The position numbers and the translations under genes are program-made. Shown piece after piece: positions 57,786 through 64,000 of a stretch of DNA of 64,000 bases. The stretch's first letter is position 1. Every line of letters starts with the position of its first letter. The notes beneath the pieces were generated by a model. It was not told the DNA's origin and searched no databases. It worked only from the letters and a program-made list of their open reading frames with translations. Source of the stretch: Annulohypoxylon bovei var. microspora (Eukaryota; Ascomycota; Sordariomycetes; Xylariales; Hypoxylaceae); assembly GCA_022836615.1 (NCBI GenBank), contig MU405249.1, forward strand, positions 124,001 through 188,000, given 5' to 3'.

Positions 57786-59086
57786 CTAACCGAGAAGCCC
57801 AAGCGTCAAAGCGTTCGTCAGCGCGATGCCGCTGAAGTCAATCGAGGGCCCCGCGTTCGCGCCGGAGAACGAGGTCGCGGTCACGGCGGGCGCGCCACCC
57901 GCGTTGTTGGCCACGGGCGGGGTCTCGATGGGCAGCGAGAGCGAGGACTCGGCCGCGAGGGGCGAGGTGGCGGCGACCTGGGCCGCGGTGGTCGCGGTTG
58001 CGGACGAGATTTCGGGCAGCTGGAGAGAGGAGTCGGCCGAGGCCGCGCTTGTGGTTGCTGCTACGGCGGCGGCAGAGGAGGAGCTGGAGGAGCTGGAGAC
58101 GACCGCCGCGGCGGACGTGGCGGCGCTGGAGACGACTGCGGCGGCAGATGTGGCGGCGCTCGTGGCCGCTGCGGAGGTCTCGGCGATGGACGAGCTCGAT
58201 GCGACTTGGGCGGCCGAGGAAACGACCGCGGCGGCACTCGAACTTGCCACGGTGGCAGCTGAAGTCGCCGCCTGCGCTGCTGAAGTTGCTGCTAATGCCG
58301 TCGATGAAGTCGCTGCTAATGCTGCTGATGAAGCGGCAGCTGCAGCTGCAGCAGCATCCGAGGCGGCTACCACGGCGGCGGACGAAGCGACGATCGAAGC
58401 TTCGGAGGCCGGGACCGCGGCGCCGGTCGTGCCGCAGGCGATCATCTGGACCATGGTCACGGTCGACACCTGCATGAGCGTGGAGACCTGGGTCACGGTC
58501 GAGGCGAGGGCCGTCTCGGTTATCGTCTGCGCTTCGCCGGTCCCTTGAATGGTTGTGGTGACGAAGGACAGCTGGGCTCTATTGGAGTTTGTTAGCTCTT
58601 GCTAGCTCTTACTTTCCGGACTGAGAACCGGTGAGGGTACGTACTCTGCATTTCCAGCCGCGCCGGCGGCAGCATTCTCGGTTTTGGTGACGGTTACGGT
58701 CATGGTGGCTGCCGCCGCGGTGCCGTTAACTCCAGCGAGTGCTCCGGCTCCCACCGTAATCGTCTGCTTTAGCGTCTCGGTGACGGTGACGGTGACGGCG
58801 GCATTTTGCCCATTGCCTTTCTTGTGGCCTTGTCCGTCTGCGTTGTTGTTGTTGTTACCACCACCTAGACTGCCAAGCAGCTGGTCTAACAGCCCTCTCT
58901 TCGCAGGTTGGTCATAGTAGTGATACGTGCCGGCCTATGGCTAGGTTAGTATGTCTTCCTTACACCATTGTTGTAAAGTAGTAGAAGGTAAGTGTAGAGT
59001 ATAGTACGAATACGAATAACACATACCTGAACGAGCGACAGTGAGCTCAGCACGCACAATAGGAAGGATGGGTGTGGCGCCCTCAT
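57786..59086 (-). CDS. Secreted Ala/Ser/Thr-rich protein, probable cell-wall or surface protein
   Basis: Three exons (59086-59027, 58934-58645, 58578-57786; introns 92 bp GTATGT...CATAG and 66 bp GTACGT...AATAG) encode 380 residues. The first exon is almost exactly a signal peptide (SFLLCVLSSLSLVQA). Then come a Gly/Asn run, VTVTVTETLKQTITV and MTVTVTKTE, and a second STVTQVSTLMQVSTVTMVQ stretch, typical Thr/Val-rich beta-like repeats of fungal wall proteins. Residues of exon 3 are nearly pure Ala/Ser over about 150 positions, a likely O-mannosylated stalk. The tail (FSGIALTNALTLGLLG) is weakly hydrophobic and could be a poor GPI signal. No enzymatic domain is seen. Because the GC-rich Ala/Ser tract leaves both strands open, the splicing and signal peptide are what decide the strand. 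Confidence 0.75.
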
Positions 59087-60763
59087 CCTTAGGACGCGAG
59101 AATTATAGACGATGTCTCACTCCCTTTCGCGACGCACTCGTCGAAGACTTGGTTCCGTAGAATATACTGCGGGCGATGTAAAGAACGAAGTGAACAGACC
59201 AGCCGTTTCTAACTACGCGGGATCAACCCTCGGAATTCGTAAGAGAGCGTGGGCGAAAAAAACGAATATTTCGCTTGCTTAAAGCTTCAAGGTATTATGA
59301 AAGTAGAGAGAGAATTATACCGGACCGGGTCCGAAGAAACATCAGATAATAGGAATTAGGCGCGTATGCACTTCAGAGAACGAAAAAAGAGGGAACGACG
59401 ACGGCGATGTCTCGAAACAAGCAAACACGCATCACGGGAACTCGAGGTGGCGCTTAGGAGGAGTTGAAGCCATCGAGAAGGGGAAACACAACACCAGGTC
59501 GGAGGGGGGGATGGCGAAAAATTGGGCGGGAAAGGGGGAGGTGAATCACGAATAAGGCGGTGGACTACACTGCAACGGGCTAGAGGTCGTGCCATACCAC
59601 GCGGTAGTACCTAGATTCGAAAGAATCCCATCTGGCAACGCAATAGGAATTTCTGAAGCTCGTTTCGACCGGGGGTCCCGACTTAGTCCAGTCCCCGTTC
59701 TCTCTTACACAGCACGTAGGCGTCAGCGTTACGGCGAATTTTATGCAGGCGGAATGCAGGCTGAAGCTTGACAGCGACGGCTAGCCGTTCTCGAGGCTGG
59801 CGATAGCAACATGACATGGGTTGCAGGGGTGGGTTAGCAGCAAGTTTAATTTTTTAGGTTGCATCGGAGAGGCTCAAACAGCCCGCTCGGGAAGGATGGC
59901 CGGGGCCAGGGGTTCGCAAGGCGGCAGGGGTTGAGACGGCGCCCTGACAAAGGGGGTGTTTGAAGCTACGTGGGTAGGGGCTTGAGATTGTCCCCTGACA
60001 GACTGACGAACTAGTGACTCGATAATAGTCGGGGATTTTTCAGCACATGGGATGAAGAGAGTTTTGATTCCTCCTTTGTAAGAACAATTGTCGGTTTCGT
60101 GAAGATATCACAATTAGCGTCGTAGTAGGATTATCGGTAGGAGGATTATTTAAAGAAACAAATATCATAAGTGCCGAGTCTAGTCATAATGTTGTTGTGA
60201 TGATAAATGTTTCAATTAACTCTTCATAAATACATATAAAATTTTTAAGAGAAAGGTAAGGCGGACCAAGCCCGCTATGCCGCTATTATCGTGGTCAGTT
60301 ACGCAGAGACGCTTCGTTGGGGTGTAATCTTGGCAAACGTTTCAAAGGGTAAGATCATGCCAATCTGCCTTCACTTAACCTGTTAGCGATCTAACCCACG
60401 TATCGCCAACCGCGCAGGGCCTGTAGATGATAGTGACGATGAGACAGAGAATGCTCGATAAAATCGAGATTTAACGTCATGGGTAACTCGAAAAGTGTGG
60501 CAGCTGTTTGTAAGTTACCAAGATCTGCCAAGATAAGTTAAGCAGCGAAGATCCGGAACCTGACGATGGTGGAGATTAATAATTCGTGTATGATTGGAAG
60601 ATCAATTCTGTCCAAAATAGCCAAGTTTTTTCATGTAGTAAATAGTGAGATTTACATGCTGGTGATAGCCCTTTCTAACCAAAATATATGAACCGGCAAT
60701 TGCCAAGTTCTTTAAACATTCGCCGTATAAGATCTATCTAGCCGCTACTCGATTGATTGTCTT
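59087..60763. other. Intergenic, promoter of the surface protein and 3' flank of HET 2
   Basis: No gene is supported; frames at 59356-59595 and 59589-59771 have no domain. The left part is purine-rich. Confidence 0.5.
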
Positions 60764-62608
60764 TCAGACAATCCACATCTGAGAAAGTTCATCCTCGCGA
60801 TAAGCCTCACCCTGCATTATCCCTTTTACGAAGCAGTCGCCTTGCAATGTCCATTGCGGCCCCTTCGACCTCAATATGAGAGGTACCTTTGCTCCCTTTA
60901 CAACCACTATCTCGTCACCGGCTTCCGCCAAGGCAGATCCTAAGCCGATATATCCTTTATCGGTCCTAAATCCGCGGCGGTCTGCTAATGACGACAGGTG
61001 TATCCTAAAGTCTAAGGTCATTTGATCATTCCGACGGTAGAAGAGCATGGTATGGGCTAGGTAAACAGCTTTATCTGCCAACCAATTTGGAAGATGCTGA
61101 GGCAGGAAACCAAGCCACCTAGCTATTGAGGCGTTTCTCTCTAGGATATCCAGTTGTTGGCGCAGTGTTCTGATGCTTTCATTCGTCGATTCGGTCACTA
61201 GCGTCTGGACGAATGCATCACGCATCGGTTCACCGGTGAGATATGGTTTTGGTCCGGTAAGATGAAATCTTGGGTTTCGCAACTTAGCGACACGAAACCA
61301 ATTGTCCAGAACGAAGGCACACTTTGGGATCCGGGTACCGTGGTAATCAGTCCGTGGAAGATCTTCCAATTTCAGGACTGTGCCAACGGCAGCAATGCGA
61401 TCTATGCGACGACCTTGGACGCCGAGGGAACTTAGGTTGACGCCACCGAACTCGATTTGAGGCGTTGAATATTCACTAGCGGAAAAAGCAATTTCATTGA
61501 TGTCGGAATAGTTTGCCAGGCCCAGTGGTGCGGTAAGTCGAGTATTAGTCCAGTCAGGTACCCACGATGGCAGATTCCTGGGGCCAGCGCCGGATAGACG
61601 TCGAGGGACAGAGAGCAAATTGAGATCTGACGAATGTTTTAAGATTTCTTTCGCCACAGCAGTATACAACTCGGTAGTGTCGACATTATAATTCGGCTGC
61701 AAAGCCTGGACGCCGGAGAGGTCGCTTTTGGTCAAGGCGTTCAACCCAAAAATCTTATCTCTGGGATCGGTAGCGTCGAGTATTCGATATCGAAATAAAA
61801 TGCTGAGAAGGCTACGTCTCACGCCAGCGTTCCATTCCTGGCGAGCTCTTTCTAGGATAAAAACGTAGGCATTACGTTCGTGGTCAGCAAGCCATAGGTT
61901 AAGATAATCCTGGGCAGTGATGGCAACCATAAGATCGACCCAGCTAATGGACGAATCTCCACAGAACATGGTTGCTTGTGTCGCCAACGCAAGTTCTTGG
62001 ACAACCCAAACTCGAGTAAACCACAGCCTTTTGATGATTTTGGCAAATGCTGCTAGCCGTGAAAACTCGGACCGGTCTCTAAATTTCCCAAACAGCTTTT
62101 GTGCCGGCTCGTCATTGAAGCTTATGGTTTCGAGCGAGCCCCCAGCGGAGGTATACTGATGACAGGCCTGGGCAATATCTGAGGCCACCGAAATACCTGC
62201 GTCGCTGTCCTCTCCTTCTTCGCCGAGCCATATGAGGACCTCTCTAGCTTTCGAGTAGATATCCTTCATACGACTCACCTGTCTTCCTCGTTCTTCATCA
62301 TCGTTCTGATTTATACAGACTGCATCTACCCATACGGTTCTCTTCTCCGACGGGAAACGGAAGTGACGCAGAACCGTATCGAGGGTAACTCTGATGGCTA
62401 ATGGCTTGCCGTTACATATAATATCGACTTTATCGCGAGTGTCACCCCAGACATAGGAGATTGCTTCGTAGGGAGGCGACTTGCCTATATCTCCGTGTTC
62501 TAGAATGCATTCCAATGGTTGTTCCTTCGAACCGGGCAACAAGGTAAGGATCCGGAATTGGCTGCACTCAGGTTCGGTACCGAATGGGACGTAGCAATAA
62601 GAGTCCAT
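60764..62608 (-). CDS. Heterokaryon-incompatibility (HET) domain protein 2
   Basis: This single-exon gene encodes 614 residues from the ATG at 62608. HET blocks are FRILTLLPG near the start, YEAISYVWGD (47-56), VTLDTVLRHFR, TVWVDAVCINQNDDEERGRQV (91-111), then IYSKAREVLIWLG. RLWFTRVWVVQELALA and DPRDKIFGL follow, as in most HET proteins, with NLPSWVPDW in the middle. The C-terminal part ends GDEIVVVKGAKVPLILR and GDCFVKGIMQGEA, a tail shared with HET protein 1. It is expected to act in non-self recognition and regulated cell death. It carries no NLR module. It faces HET protein 1; sequence divergence between the two indicates old paralogs rather than a recent duplication. Confidence 0.92.
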   Translation of the reverse strand: MDSYCYVPFGTEPECSQFRILTLLPGSKEQPLECILEHGDIGKSPPYEAISYVWGDTRDKVDIICNGKPLAIRVTLDTVLRHFRFPSEKRTVWVDAVCINQNDDEERGRQVSRMKDIYSKAREVLIWLGEEGEDSDAGISVASDIAQACHQYTSAGGSLETISFNDEPAQKLFGKFRDRSEFSRLAAFAKIIKRLWFTRVWVVQELALATQATMFCGDSSISWVDLMVAITAQDYLNLWLADHERNAYVFILERARQEWNAGVRRSLLSILFRYRILDATDPRDKIFGLNALTKSDLSGVQALQPNYNVDTTELYTAVAKEILKHSSDLNLLSVPRRLSGAGPRNLPSWVPDWTNTRLTAPLGLANYSDINEIAFSASEYSTPQIEFGGVNLSSLGVQGRRIDRIAAVGTVLKLEDLPRTDYHGTRIPKCAFVLDNWFRVAKLRNPRFHLTGPKPYLTGEPMRDAFVQTLVTESTNESIRTLRQQLDILERNASIARWLGFLPQHLPNWLADKAVYLAHTMLFYRRNDQMTLDFRIHLSSLADRRGFRTDKGYIGLGSALAEAGDEIVVVKGAKVPLILRSKGPQWTLQGDCFVKGIMQGEAYREDELSQMWIV

Positions 62609-63668
62609 TACCAGGTTAACGATGCCTCACTACTATACTGATTTCTTTTCTCCTTTTCTCTTGATATTACAATACCTTAACCGACGATCCATGAGTAAGG
62701 AAACTAGGGACTTCATGGCTTTAATGTAGCCATGCTAGAAAGATGGCGAAGAAGCTCTTTACCGAAATCCATTTTTCTCTAGGCATTTTTTAGCAAAAGT
62801 TTGCTACATTTGTATGATGACCAGCAGCTTTCGAAGCAAGGGATCTCGAAATAAAACAATTAGCTGGCGGCTATGACTATCACGGACGTAACACCACATC
62901 ATGCAAGAAGCGCAAGAACTCCAGAAGATGCAAGTGCTAAGAGCTAGTAGATTAGATGGAGGATGAATAATACGATCAAAAATAGCCCTGGATATTACAG
63001 ATATAGGAGGACTTAGGGGGGTTTAAGGGAAGACAGAGGAATATTGGGAAGATAGAACATATATGCATAGTCAAAAAGTTATTTTCATGTTTTTTAAGTT
63101 TTACTAACAACTTGAATGTACAAGATCATCTGTAGTAGAATTTACATACATTTCGCTTTCAAGGTTCAGAATCTTCAAATAGTAGAGTTCATGTCGACAA
63201 TACTTCAAAGTTAATAATACAGTATATGCACACAGTACATACTTTGTAAAGGAAGCAGAGGAATAGAGTTTGATGTTCGCATGAAATGATTGGATAGAAT
63301 TTTCAATTTTCAATTCCCAACATTGAATGACATAATCTACTAGGGTACTTAGGTACCTACTAGTTCGTCGGTGGGCCAACGGGTGGGTCCGAAAGCCACA
63401 AGTACGGAAAGAGCTATGACCAGGATAAATATAAACAAGGAAAATACTAAACCGCGGTGACCTTGACTTGACCTTAACTCACATGTTAATCATCGAAATT
63501 ATTGAAACGTCACCGACACTTGAACAACTTTTTTAACATAAACAAATCGGTCAACGCGCGACCAATTTGGTTATTGAAAAGTTAATTCAAGTATCCAAGT
63601 AGGTCATTTCTTTTTTTCTATTTACTCTTTTACGATTTGGTGCACAATCACCATCACGATCTTCCACG
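62609..63668. other. Divergent intergenic region
   Basis: This is shared upstream DNA of HET protein 2 (minus) and the AT-hook gene (plus). The frame 63104-63379 has no ATG and no domain. A TACTTAGGTACCTAC motif lies near 63348. Confidence 0.55.
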
Positions 63669-64000
63669 ATGGAAGTTGCAAGCCCACCCAAGCGTATGAC
63701 GCGTGCACGAGCAGCCGCGAAGGACGCTGCCAATGCCAATGCCAATGCATCTAAAGATGCTGCGGCCGCAACTTCGACCGTAGCTTCGACCAAATCTGCA
63801 AAGACGACATCTACCACCACCACTACTACCACCACCGCTGCAAGACCCACAACTACAACGCGCACCGCCACTAAGCGAAAGACGCGAGCCGATGATACAG
63901 AAGACGAAGACAATCATCAGACAGATGCCGAACAGCAAGGCACCATGAACAAGCCAGCCCGAACACGAGGACGACCCAAGAAGATTGCTGAGTCTCAACC
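63669..64000 (+). CDS. AT-hook-like nuclear protein, 5' part only
   Basis: The frame starts at the ATG at 63669 and runs off the window after 110 residues. It begins MEVASPPKRMTRARAAAKD, then has Asn/Ala repeats, an uninterrupted Thr8 run, and basic TKRKTRADD followed by an acidic patch. RGRPKK at 100-105 is an AT-hook core that binds the minor groove of AT-rich DNA. Composition suggests a chromatin or chromosome-associated protein, but the family cannot be decided from this fragment. The antisense frames over it are composition shadows. Confidence 0.7.
   Translation, partial: MEVASPPKRMTRARAAAKDAANANANASKDAAAATSTVASTKSAKTTSTTTTTTTTAARPTTTTRTATKRKTRADDTEDEDNHQTDAEQQGTMNKPARTRGRPKKIAESQ

Noticed and set aside
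57826..58548. Open plus-strand frame of 240 codons rich in Ala and Glu
   Set aside because: It is antisense to the Ala/Ser tract of the minus-strand surface protein, where GC-rich codons keep several frames open. The minus strand has the signal peptide and splice sites.
63104..63379. Minus-strand frame of 91 codons
   Set aside because: The first codon is TTG, there is no conserved motif, and it lies in the divergent promoter between two supported genes.

Overview
The window looks like a contig piece from a filamentous ascomycete (Pezizomycotina, probably Sordariomycetes). The evidence is short introns of about 57-136 bp with GTRNGT donors, two HET-domain genes, an intron-containing tRNA-Leu, a lone 5S rRNA gene, and an AT-rich block with the C-to-T / G-to-A signature of repeat-induced point mutation (RIP). 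All names come from reading the sequence and its motifs; no database search was run.

Bases 1-22720 are an almost gene-free, extremely AT-rich RIP block. It holds two direct copies of one Ty3/Gypsy LTR retrotransposon (172-4001 and 14905-18940), each with a 3' LTR of about 216 bp. The second copy is interrupted by a solo LTR of the same family, in inverted orientation, with a perfect TATAT target duplication. Between the copies lies a compact 1.39-kb LTR element carrying only a gag-like gene (5841-7226), plus a minisatellite of roughly 80-bp units. The AT block ends abruptly at a 111-bp inverted-repeat element (22721-22831).

Bases 22832-64000 have ordinary composition. In order they hold: a thioredoxin-reductase-like gene that appears frameshifted next to its CxxC (minus); a GH29 alpha-L-fucosidase (minus); the NADH-cytochrome b5 reductase Mcr1 (plus); a PAF-acetylhydrolase-like lipase (plus); a 1147-residue disordered protein with a C-terminal Cys-rich module (plus); an NmrA/EasG-like NAD(P)-binding protein (minus); a 763-bp transposon relic with perfect 42-bp inverted repeats; a four-exon SnoaL-like protein (plus); a LigD-type 3'-phosphoesterase-domain protein (minus); tRNA-Leu(CAG); a HET protein (plus); two tandem paralogous Pro/Ser/Tyr-rich proteins (minus); a 5S rRNA gene (minus); a small zinc-ribbon protein (minus); the RNase P/MRP subunit Rpp1/p30 (plus); a secreted Ala/Ser/Thr-rich protein (minus); a second HET protein (minus); and the 5' end of an AT-hook protein (plus).

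The genes do not form an obvious metabolic cluster. Housekeeping genes (mcr1, rpp1, tRNA, 5S) are mixed with accessory ones (HET, GH29, NmrA/SnoaL, disordered paralogs). The most notable signals are the gag-only LTR element whose reading frame is broken only by RIP-type stops, the nested solo LTR with its preserved empty site, the perfect-TIR element between two divergent genes, the damaged redox gene beside the AT block, and the dispersed 5S gene.
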